Assembly (NCBI RefSeq): GCF_001308015.1
Contig: NZ_LGYH01000012.1
Coordinates: 1 to 64,000 of the forward strand
DNA length: 64,000 nucleotides
Reading direction: 5' to 3'
Source of the DNA: Neisseria sp. 83E34
GTDB taxonomy: Bacteria; Pseudomonadota; Gammaproteobacteria; Burkholderiales; Neisseriaceae
A program made the position numbers and the translations under genes. The notes under the pieces are model-generated. The model ran no database searches and was not told the DNA's origin. It was given only the letters and a program-made list of their open reading frames with translations. Positions 55,580 to 63,592 of this stretch are shown one piece after another (the stretch's first letter is position 1; every line of letters starts with the position of its first letter).

Positions 55580-57616
55580 ATGGCTTATCAAGTTCTTGCC
55601 CGAAAATGGCGCCCCAAAACCTTTGCCGATTTAGTCGGCCAAGAGCACGTTGTCAAAGCTCTGCAAAATGCGCTCGACAAAGGCCGTCTGCATCATGCTT
55701 ATCTTTTAACCGGCACTCGCGGCGTCGGTAAAACCACAATTGCACGCATCCTAGCCAAAAGCCTGAACTGTGAAAACCCGAGCAACGGCGAACCTTGCGG
55801 ACAATGCCAAAGCTGTACACAAATCGATTCCGGCCGTTTTGTCGACTTATTAGAAATCGACGCTGCATCCAACACCGGCATCGACAATATCCGCGAAGTG
55901 CTCGAAAACGCCCAATACGCGCCCACTTCCGGCAAATACAAAGTCTATATCATCGATGAAGTGCACATGCTTTCCAAATCGGCATTCAACGCCATGCTCA
56001 AAACATTGGAAGAGCCGCCCGAGCATGTAAAATTCATCCTCGCCACCACAGACCCGCATAAAGTGCCGGTAACCGTATTGAGCCGGTGCCTGCAATTCGT
56101 GTTGCGTAATATGACCCCGCAACAAGTCGCCGACCATCTTGCCCATGTTCTGCGAGCCGAAAATATTCCTGCCGAACCTGCTGCACTTCAACTATTAGGC
56201 CGCGCCGCCGCAGGCTCCATGCGCGACGCTTTGAGCCTGCTTGATCAAGCCATCGCCATGGGCTCGGGCAAAGTAAGCGAAGAAGACGTGCGCCATATGA
56301 TAGGCGCGGTTGACAAACGCTATCTTTACGAACTGCTACAAAGCATTGCCGAGCAAAACGGAGCCGCCTTACTGCAAAAAGCGCAAGAAATGGCCGCACG
56401 CGCCATCGGATTCGACAGCGCATTGAACGAGTTGGCCGTGCTGCTGCAACGCATCGCCCTCTTCAAAACCGTACCCTCCGCTATCAGTCAAGACGACCCC
56501 GAACGGGACACCTTGCAAATATTAGCCGAGCATTTAGGTGACGAACAAATCCAGCTTTATTACCAATGCGCCATTCACGGCAAACGCGATCTCAGCCTGG
56601 CGCCGGATGAATACGCAGGCTTCGTAATGACCTTGTTGCGCATGCTCGCTTTCTCCCCGCTCGCCGCCGCAGGCCAACCAACCAACGGCCAAATCAGCGG
56701 CACCGAGCTACACACGCCCTCTACCGAAAAGGAAACCGGCGCAAAAAAGCCTATAGCCCTACCTGATCATTCCGGTCAGCCCGAAGCAGCCGAACCTTCC
56801 GATGTACAAGTTATCGAAGAAGCGACGCCTGAAAACAAACCGGCTATTGCTCCCGAAGCAGAGCAGGTAGAACCACCACCTTTTATTGAACCCATTATAG
56901 AAGCTCCTGTTTTTGCAGAAGCTGTACCGGCGGATACCATTTTTGAACATGCCGTGGCCGTTACCGCCACGCAGGCCGAAGAATACAGCCCGCCGTGGGA
57001 AGAAACACCGTCGGAACACGAAATATCCGCCACCCAACCCTACCCGGATTACCCGATCGATTACCCTCCCCCCTTCGACGATGAGGAAGCCAACCTGCTT
57101 CCATTGCCAGAATCCGAACACATAACGTATGGCAGCAATGAAGAAGAGGATGGCGTAGAAACGGATGCAGAAGAAACATTTGCGCCCATGCCCGAATTTA
57201 CGGCAGACAATTGGGCACAAATTTCATTCCGCCTTTCCCGCAAACTCGGCGCAGCACAAATGCTCACAAACCATGCGGCATGGGTTGATTTCGACACGGA
57301 AAACAAAGTATTGACACTTTCGCTTACCGCCAACGCTGCCAAAGAAGCCAAAAGCAAAGGCTTTTTTGACAAAATCCGAAACGCACTGGCCGAAGCCTAC
57401 GACATGCCCGACCTCAAGCTGCAAACCTGCGCCTGGGAAGAAAACCGCAACTGGGAAACGCCCGCCATGCGGAAAAACCGGCTCCAAATTGAGGGCCGCC
57501 AACGCGCACAACAGCTCCTTGAAAGCGACCCGGCATGTCAAAAACTAATGAATTTGCTCGATTGCCATGAGTGGAAAGCCGATACGATAGAGTTGGCTGA
57601 AAATATCGAAGAATAA
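55580..57616 (+). CDS. dnaX: DNA polymerase III subunits tau/gamma
   Basis: Clamp loader ATPase and organiser of the replisome. The 678-residue full-length (tau) form has the AAA+ P-loop GTRGVGKTT (45-53), zinc cysteines at 64, 73, 76 and 79, the Walker B IDEVHML, and sensor SRCLQF. A long Pro/Glu-rich linker (about 380-570) and a C-terminal domain for polymerase and helicase contact follow. A slippery site in frame at codons 388-390 suggests a shorter gamma of about 395 residues (see 56743-56766). A near uptake sequence is absent inside. Confidence 0.96.
   Translation: MAYQVLARKWRPKTFADLVGQEHVVKALQNALDKGRLHHAYLLTGTRGVGKTTIARILAKSLNCENPSNGEPCGQCQSCTQIDSGRFVDLLEIDAASNTGIDNIREVLENAQYAPTSGKYKVYIIDEVHMLSKSAFNAMLKTLEEPPEHVKFILATTDPHKVPVTVLSRCLQFVLRNMTPQQVADHLAHVLRAENIPAEPAALQLLGRAAAGSMRDALSLLDQAIAMGSGKVSEEDVRHMIGAVDKRYLYELLQSIAEQNGAALLQKAQEMAARAIGFDSALNELAVLLQRIALFKTVPSAISQDDPERDTLQILAEHLGDEQIQLYYQCAIHGKRDLSLAPDEYAGFVMTLLRMLAFSPLAAAGQPTNGQISGTELHTPSTEKETGAKKPIALPDHSGQPEAAEPSDVQVIEEATPENKPAIAPEAEQVEPPPFIEPIIEAPVFAEAVPADTIFEHAVAVTATQAEEYSPPWEETPSEHEISATQPYPDYPIDYPPPFDDEEANLLPLPESEHITYGSNEEEDGVETDAEETFAPMPEFTADNWAQISFRLSRKLGAAQMLTNHAAWVDFDTENKVLTLSLTANAAKEAKSKGFFDKIRNALAEAYDMPDLKLQTCAWEENRNWETPAMRKNRLQIEGRQRAQQLLESDPACQKLMNLLDCHEWKADTIELAENIEE
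56729..56766 (+). promoter_or_regulatory. Programmed -1 ribosomal frameshift signal in dnaX
   Basis: The heptamer A-AAA-AAG lies at 56743-56749, in the zero frame as GCA AAA AAG (Ala388-Lys-Lys). AAGGA at 56729-56733 is nine bases upstream, like the stimulatory Shine-Dalgarno site of E. coli dnaX. After a -1 slip the reading is GCC TAT AGC CCT ACC TGA, a stop at 56764-56766. A 6-bp stem (56763-56768 with 56774-56779) follows, at a spacing longer than usual. This would give gamma. Confidence 0.75.
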
Positions 57617-57620
57617 AATA

Positions 57621-57632
57621 TGCCTGTCTGAA
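57621..57632 (+). repeat. Single DNA uptake sequence
   Basis: Exact core four bases after the dnaX stop; no inverted partner. The rest of the 220-bp gap to ybaB is AT-rich with the near palindrome TTGTTTAACAA and nothing else I can name. Confidence 0.9.
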
Positions 57633-57837
57633 AACCTATCGGCCATCAAGTTTCATAACCGTTGGAATAGACGAATATAGTTTAACTGTCAAACACTAAC
57701 AAATTGTTTAACAAGCATAATTGTTGTTTTCAACTCATTTTTCTACAAACCGGATTCGGCCTTGTTTTTATCTGATACAGGCACAATACGGAATGTAAAC
57801 AACCGTTTTTATATTTTACCCATAGGAGTACCTATTA

Positions 57838-58173
57838 ATGTTTGGAAAAGCAGGTCTGGGCGGTTTGATGCAGCAAGCCCAAAAAATGCAAGACAATATG
57901 AAAAAAGCCCAAGCCAAACTGGCTGTTACCGAAGTCAGCGGCGAAGCAGGCAACGGTTTGGTCAAAGTGGTCATGACATGTAACCACGTTGTAAAAAGCA
58001 TCGACATCAGCCCGGACTTAATCGCCGAAGCTGCCGATGATAAAGAAATGCTGGAAGATTTGGTTTTGGCTGCTGTTAATGCAGCAGGCGATCAGGCCGA
58101 AGAATTAACCAGCAAAACCATGGGAGCATTCACTCAAGGCTTGCCGCCCGGTTTTGGTGATTTCTTCAAATAA
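57838..58173 (+). CDS. Nucleoid-associated protein YbaB/EbfC
   Basis: 111 residues, small DNA-binding dimer: FGKAGLGGLMQQAQKMQDNM at the start with the coiled region, then the beta sheet (GLVKVVMTCNHVVKSIDISP) and a C-terminal GLPPGFGDFFK. It is the usual gene after dnaX in bacteria. AGGAG lies just upstream. It binds DNA without strong sequence preference and shapes the nucleoid. Confidence 0.93.
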   Translation: MFGKAGLGGLMQQAQKMQDNMKKAQAKLAVTEVSGEAGNGLVKVVMTCNHVVKSIDISPDLIAEAADDKEMLEDLVLAAVNAAGDQAEELTSKTMGAFTQGLPPGFGDFFK

Positions 58174-58192
58174 ACCTTTACAAACACTCAAC

Positions 58193-58230
58193 AATGCCTG
58201 TCTGAAAACAATTTTTTCAGACAGGCATTT
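58193..58230. terminator. DUS inverted-pair hairpin after ybaB
   Basis: AATGCCTGTCTGAAAA with its complement, 20 bases past the ybaB stop. Confidence 0.75.
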
Positions 58231-58276
58231 CGATCATTTATACCCCGATCACAATAATCAAGATAAGCCCCAAACT

Positions 58277-58310
58277 AAAAAGCCCATCACTATCAATGTG
58301 AAGGGCTTTT
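58277..58310. terminator. Second, non-DUS terminator between ybaB and slt
   Basis: AAAAGCCC and GGGCTTTT with inner TCAC/GTGA pairing; works as an intrinsic terminator on either strand. It backs up the DUS hairpin between the converging ybaB and slt. Confidence 0.75.
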
Positions 58311-58327
58311 AAAGCTGGCAACTAAGA

Positions 58328-58339
58328 TGCCTGTCTGAA
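58328..58339 (+). repeat. Single DNA uptake sequence
   Basis: Exact core four bases from the slt stop; no partner. Confidence 0.9.
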
Positions 58340-58342
58340 AAA

Positions 58343-60205
58343 TTAACGTCCGGGCACGGTACCCATACGCTGTTTCAGCGATGTTTGCGGCTCGTTGAAC
58401 ATTGTTGCGTAATAAGTCGCATTGGTCATCACTTTTTTCACATAGTCACGGGTTTCATTAAACGGAATGGTTTCCGCGTAAATTGCACCTTCCAAAGGAG
58501 TAGCTGCCTGCCAGTTGCGTGCACGAGCCGGGCCGGCATTATAACCGGCCGTTGCCATCACTTCATTATTCTGCAAACGGCGTTTTGCATCGGCCATATA
58601 CCAGGTACCCATACGGATATTGCCATCCATAGTATATAACTGGCTGCTGTCCATACCGATTTTGCCGGCAATCTCCCGCGCCGTTGCCGGCATTACCTGC
58701 ATCAAACCTTGAGCACCGACGCTGGATTGCGCGCCCAGCATAAACCGGCTTTCTTGACGGATAAGGCCGTATACCCAAGCCGGATCAATACCTACCTGAT
58801 TCGCATAACGCACGGTAATATCTTTAAACGGCGAGATATAGCGGAGCGTGTAATTCAACTTCTGATTGGTGCTGTCTGCCGTATTCACAGCCATTTCATA
58901 GAAACCCTTGTCAAAAGCAAGTTGCGCGGCGGCTAATAAAGTATCTTCATTAAAACCTCGGATGGCAAAACGCCACTCTGCCTGAGCCTGACGGCGCATT
59001 TTCCAATCGCCCGACGTTTGGCTGGCTTGGAAAAGGTTCAATGCACGGTCAATGGCACCATCTTGCGCCAGTTTTTTCACGTCTTTTTTCGAAGCCTCTG
59101 ACACATTATTTTTGGTACTTACACGCTGACCAAGCTCCTCCATCGACATCACCGCATAGAAATTACGGCCTGATTGGGCAGCCTGGGTGTATAAGCTTTT
59201 CGCACGACCACTGTTGCCTTGGGCAGCCAAACTGCGTGCCAGCCAATATTGCCAATCCGGTTTCTTTTTCAAGTGCTCAGGCATACTTTCGATGATGTTG
59301 GCTAAGTCGCTCCAGCGGGAAAAACGCAAAGCCGAACGGGCATACCATTCGAACTGATCATCCGACAATTGTTTTTTATCGGCGCGGTTATAATAGTTCA
59401 ACGCAGTAGAAAAATTCTGCTTTTTAGCCTCGGCATAGCCCAGCACGCCCCAAGCAAAGCCGCTCTGTTCGCGGGTAAGCATGCCATCCAAACCGCTCAA
59501 ACGACTTGCCGCCGAACCGTTTTTCAGGGCAGAAGGGCTAATCACATTGACCAACAATTTTTCTTGTGCGCCCTGCCCTTCAAAGCCATCCAACGGGCTA
59601 CCCAGCGCAGCGGTCAGATTGCGTGCATCTGTGATTTGGTTGTTGCTGATCAATCCTCTTACGCGGCGCCAGACAGTTTGCGTATCCAGCTGACCGCGCC
59701 TCGCAGATTCTTCTACCAACAAGGTACAGCCCGTCGCTTGCCTACCCAGCTCGCCAGCGATTTTCTTAGCCAGCTCGCTTCTTTTTCCCTGCATCAACTC
59801 ATTGTATTCGGCGTAGCAGGATACTTCCTGCGCACGACCCGCTTTATCCAACTTGGCAAATTGCTGCTGAAACTGCGCCCACTGGCCGCGCTTGCCCAAA
59901 CTTTTCAGCCACTCATTACGAACATTCTCAGCCATCGCACTATTATCTGCGCGGCTCAGAAACTGCGAAGGCAATACATCATTGTCAAGCTTGATGGCAT
60001 CCAATACGCTTTGATACATCTGATAGTCAGATAAAATTTTACTAGGCGATTCAGTGGCTCTGACAGTTGGCAAATGTACGCCGCCGGGTGCGGCATCAGC
60101 ACCACGCTTTACCGGCTCTACATGCTGCTCACGGGACGAACAAGAAGCTAAAGCCGTAACGGCAACCGCCGCCATCGTAAGCTTGAAAATACGGTTTTGC
60201 ATCAT
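58343..60205 (-). CDS. slt: Lytic murein transglycosylase, Slt70/LtgA family
   Basis: Cleaves peptidoglycan glycan strands, releasing 1,6-anhydro-muropeptides. The 620 residues open with a lipoprotein signal ending in ALASC (lipobox cysteine at 22), then a large helical superhelix domain, and a C-terminal catalytic domain with the acid Glu in GLIRQESRFM, the SSVGAQGLMQVMPATA motif and AGYNAGPARARNWQ. It resembles neisserial LtgA. The start has a weak Shine-Dalgarno site (TTGAG). Confidence 0.92.
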   Translation of the reverse strand: MMQNRIFKLTMAAVAVTALASCSSREQHVEPVKRGADAAPGGVHLPTVRATESPSKILSDYQMYQSVLDAIKLDNDVLPSQFLSRADNSAMAENVRNEWLKSLGKRGQWAQFQQQFAKLDKAGRAQEVSCYAEYNELMQGKRSELAKKIAGELGRQATGCTLLVEESARRGQLDTQTVWRRVRGLISNNQITDARNLTAALGSPLDGFEGQGAQEKLLVNVISPSALKNGSAASRLSGLDGMLTREQSGFAWGVLGYAEAKKQNFSTALNYYNRADKKQLSDDQFEWYARSALRFSRWSDLANIIESMPEHLKKKPDWQYWLARSLAAQGNSGRAKSLYTQAAQSGRNFYAVMSMEELGQRVSTKNNVSEASKKDVKKLAQDGAIDRALNLFQASQTSGDWKMRRQAQAEWRFAIRGFNEDTLLAAAQLAFDKGFYEMAVNTADSTNQKLNYTLRYISPFKDITVRYANQVGIDPAWVYGLIRQESRFMLGAQSSVGAQGLMQVMPATAREIAGKIGMDSSQLYTMDGNIRMGTWYMADAKRRLQNNEVMATAGYNAGPARARNWQAATPLEGAIYAETIPFNETRDYVKKVMTNATYYATMFNEPQTSLKQRMGTVPGR

Positions 60206-60455
60206 CTCAAGATATTCTTCTGTTAAATAATATTATTCAGATTCAGCTGGCAAGCCGAGCCAATAGCCCTGCTTCAACAGCCTGTATTGTGGAGATTTGA
60301 TCTTTTTAAAAATCAGACTTGAAATTCTAAGCGATTTAAGCAAACAGCTCATGCAATAAACAAATCTTTACAATTTAAAATCTGAGTGTGTGTCAATAAT
60401 TGGAAATACAGTCTATCATTAATCTTTCAAGTGAAGCGGTAAACCGCAAACAATA

Positions 60456-60519
60456 TATAGCAAATAAACTTATTTTTGCTACGGCGTTGTTGCCTTGTAT
60501 TAATGTGTTGATTGACTAT
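60456..60519 (-). mobile_element. Short Correia-like element, 64 bp
   Basis: Read on the minus strand it runs ATAGTCAATCAACACAT, ATACAAGGCAACAACGCCGT and AGCAAAAATAAG to TTTGCTATA. It shares ATAGTCAATCAACACAT, ATACAAGGCA and AACGCCGTAGCAAAA with the 165-bp copy at 6437-6601, as an internally deleted form that ends in a different terminal sequence. Confidence 0.7.
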
Positions 60520-60561
60520 GAAAATTGCCAAGAACAATCTCCACCTACACTTTGAAATAAA

Positions 60562-60598
60562 ACAATGCCTGTCTGAAAACATGTTCAGACAGGCATAT
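60562..60598. terminator. DUS inverted-pair hairpin after the fbpC-like gene
   Basis: ACAATGCCTGTCTGAAAAC and complement, 19 bases beyond the ABC ATPase stop on the minus strand. Confidence 0.75.
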
Positions 60599-60616
60599 GT
60601 AAACCTTAATTGGAAC

Positions 60617-61645
60617 TTAGGCAAACACAGCAAGTTTTTCCGCTTCAAGCCTTATGCCCACACGGCTACCCACATCTAAGTTACATTCTGCGGAGGTTTC
60701 CGCCAGCATGGTTTCACCACTTTCCAATTTCAACGTGAGAATCAGGCAACGGCCTTGAAAATCCTGTTCTATTACTTCAGCCTCAGCCCCACCTTCAACA
60801 CCCACCAACACATTCTGCGGTCGCACAAACACTTGAACCATGCTGCCTTCAACACTATTTTCCGGCATCAACGGCAATATGCCCGCTGCCGTTTTCACTG
60901 CGCCCCGTTCAATCGTACCACCCAATAAAGCACCCTTGCCGGTGAAGCATGCCACCTCGGCGTCTACCGGATTGCGGTAAAGATTACGCGGCGTATCCCA
61001 CTGTTTCAATCGGCCCTCTGCCATAATGCCGATCTTGTCTGCCATGGCGAATGCTTCGTGCCTGTCGTGCGTAACCATCAGCGCGCTGGTGTTTTCCTGC
61101 TTGAGCAGGCATCGCACCTCTTTGGAAAGACGCATACGCAAAGTAGAATCAAGATTGGAAAACGGCTCATCCAGCAAAATCAACTCAGGTTTAGGCGCCA
61201 ATGCGCGCGCCAGAGCCACCCTTTGCTGCTGGCCGCCGGAGAGCTGGTGCGGATAACGGCTGCCATATTCCGGCATCCCGATAAGTTCCAGTAAGCTTTC
61301 AATTCTTTTTTTGCGCTCGACGGTGGGCTGTTTGGCAATACCAAATGCAATATTATCTTTCACGCTGAGGTGTGGAAACAAAGCATAATCCTGAAACACC
61401 ATGCCCACTTTGCGCAGATGCGGCGGCATAAAAGAATGCCTGTCTGAAAGTATGCGCCCGCTGAGCGTGATGGTGCCCGAATCAGGCTGCTCAAAGCCGG
61501 CCACGGATCTGAGCGCCGTGGTTTTACCACAGCCTGAATGCCCGAGCAGGCAGGCAATTTCACCTTCTTGCAGCGCAAAACCAAAATCTTGCAGCACGGG
61601 TTTGCTGTCGAATGAAAGATTAAGTTGCGATACTTCCAGAATCAT
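60617..61645 (-). CDS. Ferric iron ABC transporter ATPase, FbpC-like
   Basis: Energises import of ferric ions across the inner membrane. The 342 residues have Walker A GHSGCGKTTAL, signature LSGGQQQRVALARAL, Walker B LILLDEPFSNLD, switch His in MVTHDRHEA, and a C-terminal TOBE-like regulatory domain (VFVRPQNVLVG). An uptake sequence (61437-61448) inside encodes LSDRHSF. It overlaps the permease stop by four bases. A role in sulfate, thiamine or putrescine uptake is less likely given the FutA-like binding protein nearby. Confidence 0.85.
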   Translation of the reverse strand: MILEVSQLNLSFDSKPVLQDFGFALQEGEIACLLGHSGCGKTTALRSVAGFEQPDSGTITLSGRILSDRHSFMPPHLRKVGMVFQDYALFPHLSVKDNIAFGIAKQPTVERKKRIESLLELIGMPEYGSRYPHQLSGGQQQRVALARALAPKPELILLDEPFSNLDSTLRMRLSKEVRCLLKQENTSALMVTHDRHEAFAMADKIGIMAEGRLKQWDTPRNLYRNPVDAEVACFTGKGALLGGTIERGAVKTAAGILPLMPENSVEGSMVQVFVRPQNVLVGVEGGAEAEVIEQDFQGRCLILTLKLESGETMLAETSAECNLDVGSRVGIRLEAEKLAVFA

Positions 61646-63255
61646 GATTTTTGCTCCGTGCGTGAAAACAGAATCACCGGCACCAATCCGGTCAATACAA
61701 TCAGTAAAGCCGGCAATGCGGCATTGGCAAACTGCCCTTCAATTGTGAACGCATAAACACGCACAGCCAGCGTATCCAAGTCGTAAGGGCGGGTCATCAG
61801 CGTAATCGGCATTTCTTTCATCATATCGACAAAAGCCATCAACATGCCCGTGCCTAATGCACCCTTAAGCAGCGGCAGATAAATCCGTCGCAATACACCC
61901 GCGCCATTATAGCCTAAAGACCGTGCTGCCTCTGCTTGCGAAGGGCTGATGCGCTCCAAGCCGGCCTCTACCGAAGCAAAAGCCACAGCCAAAAAACGGA
62001 TCACATAAGCCGCCAGCATCACCGCCAAAGTGCCTTTCAATATCCCGGTAACTTCTTCCGGCAGCTTCAGCCAGTCGATCAATACATTATCCAGCCACGC
62101 CACCGGCACAAACACGCCAACCGCCAAAACCGTACCCGGAATGGCATAACCCAAAGTAGCCGCGCGTGCGGAAAACGCGGCAAAGCGGCTTTTATCTACC
62201 CGCTTAGACAGTGCCAACAGCAAAGCCACCGCAGCAGCCAGTAAGGCGGCCGCCATACTTGCCGCAAACGAATGCCAAGCATTTTTCCATAGCGAAGTAT
62301 TGAAGCCGTCGTTAAATGTTTCATAAGCCCAAATCAAAAGTTGCACCACCGGAATCAAGAAAGCGAACGTCAGAAGCAAGGTGCAATAGGCGAAAGCCAA
62401 CCAACCTGAGAAAGCCGGAAGTTTTCGGAGCTTGCGGTGCTGCATCCGACCCGATTGGCTGTAACGCCGTCCGCCCCGACTCAACTGCTCCAACACCAGC
62501 AATACAAAAACTGCCGTAAACAGCAGTGCGGCCAGCTGCTTGGCCGTTTCCAAAGAATAAAAATCAAACCACGCCTGATAAATGGCCGTGGTAAACGTGT
62601 CATAGTTGAACACGGAAACCGTGCCGAAATCGGACAACACTTCCATCAATACCAAAACCGTACCACCTGCAATCCAAGGCCGTGCCATCGGCAAAGCCAC
62701 ACGAAAAAAAGAACGTGTAGGTGAAAGCCCTAGCGAAGCGCCTGCTTCCAGCGCACGCTGCCCCATGCTGCTGAACGCATTGCGTGCCAACAAATAAACA
62801 TAAGGATAAAACGTGAGGCTCATCACAACGGCCAAGCCGAAACCATTGCGGATTTCAGGCAGGCCTTGTTCGAAGCCCTTATTCTCCCGCAACCAGGTGC
62901 TGATCGGGCCGGTATAGTCAAATAATCCCAACTGAGTAAACGCCAATACATAAGCCGGCATCGCCAGCGGAAGCATCATGGCCCAAAAAAAGAAACGCCG
63001 CATCGGAAAATCATACATAGCTGTTAACCATGCACTGGAAGTACCCAACACAGCCGTACCCAAGCCCACACCCAGTACCAGCCAAATAGTATTTTTAACC
63101 AACAAAGGCAATTGGAATTCGAGCAAAAATGTCCAAATTTCAGCATCAAACGTGCCGAAAGAAGCAATAATCACCCCCAACGGCACAGCAATCGAACAAA
63201 CACACAGCAGCAGCCAAAAACGCGGCAGCAATAACTTACGAAAAGCGGGCTTCAT
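61642..63255 (-). CDS. Ferric iron ABC transporter permease, FbpB-like
   Basis: About 537 residues with two homologous permease halves, each with the binding-protein-dependent transport loop: EAGASLGLSPTRSFFRVALP and SQAEAARSLGYNGAGVLRRI. Twelve membrane segments are expected. I prefer the ATG at 63255 (MKPAFRKLL) with a weak GGATGG site; in-frame ATGs at 63261, 63276 and 63282 are alternatives. It is coupled to fbpC by an ATGA overlap and divergent from the binding protein gene. Confidence 0.85.
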   Translation of the reverse strand: MKPAFRKLLLPRFWLLLCVCSIAVPLGVIIASFGTFDAEIWTFLLEFQLPLLVKNTIWLVLGVGLGTAVLGTSSAWLTAMYDFPMRRFFFWAMMLPLAMPAYVLAFTQLGLFDYTGPISTWLRENKGFEQGLPEIRNGFGLAVVMSLTFYPYVYLLARNAFSSMGQRALEAGASLGLSPTRSFFRVALPMARPWIAGGTVLVLMEVLSDFGTVSVFNYDTFTTAIYQAWFDFYSLETAKQLAALLFTAVFVLLVLEQLSRGGRRYSQSGRMQHRKLRKLPAFSGWLAFAYCTLLLTFAFLIPVVQLLIWAYETFNDGFNTSLWKNAWHSFAASMAAALLAAAVALLLALSKRVDKSRFAAFSARAATLGYAIPGTVLAVGVFVPVAWLDNVLIDWLKLPEEVTGILKGTLAVMLAAYVIRFLAVAFASVEAGLERISPSQAEAARSLGYNGAGVLRRIYLPLLKGALGTGMLMAFVDMMKEMPITLMTRPYDLDTLAVRVYAFTIEGQFANAALPALLIVLTGLVPVILFSRTEQKS

Positions 63256-63360
63256 AACCATCCATTGCACACACATAAACAAGCAAACGGTTAAAACCGG
63301 TGCCTGAATCTACCAAACCGACACAACAATGTCATAAAACAACTTATTAAATAGCAAATA

Positions 63361-63387
63361 ACCCGATAAACGTATCAGTTATCGGGT
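63361..63387. promoter_or_regulatory. Perfect 9-bp inverted repeat between divergent iron transport genes
   Basis: ACCCGATAA (63361-63369) and TTATCGGGT (63379-63387) around a 9-base centre. No U-run follows on either strand, so an operator or leader hairpin is more likely than a terminator. Confidence 0.55.
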
Positions 63388-63464
63388 AAAAACCATATAA
63401 AACGCGTCATTATCATAAATTTAATAAGATGATGCAATAAAATACATTTAGTTCAATTAAAAAC

Positions 63465-63504
63465 GATAATTTATATTGTTTGCAAAAAGCACTTAACCTA
63501 TAAT
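63465..63504 (+). promoter_or_regulatory. Promoter of the iron-binding protein gene with possible Fur site
   Basis: -35 TTGTTT (63476-63481), 17-bp spacer, -10 TATAAT (63499-63504). The 19 bases from 63465, starting GATAAT and overlapping the -35, match the Fur consensus at about 11 of 19 positions, which is suggestive only. Confidence 0.5.
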
Positions 63505-63592
63505 GTAAAGCGTTTGCAAGTTGGTTTTTTAAAACCATCCCCCTCGTGTCTAATCAACACAATTTCAATTTATTAAACAGAGGAATCAAAAC

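Larger units (their letters stand above)
60206..60616. other. Non-coding stretch between slt and fbpC-like gene
   Basis: 411 bases. It contains the short Correia-like element (60456-60519) and the DUS hairpin (60562-60598). The rest is AT-rich with no supportable gene or tRNA; the slt promoter should lie in 60206-60420. Confidence 0.5.

Noticed and set aside
57617-57837. A small RNA or tRNA between dnaX and ybaB
   Set aside because: No cloverleaf, no convincing promoter-terminator pair; only a short AT-rich palindrome.
60427-60648. A 73-codon minus-strand frame crossing a Correia-like element and a DUS hairpin
   Set aside because: Its residues are mostly translations of repeats (FSDRHCF from the uptake sequence).
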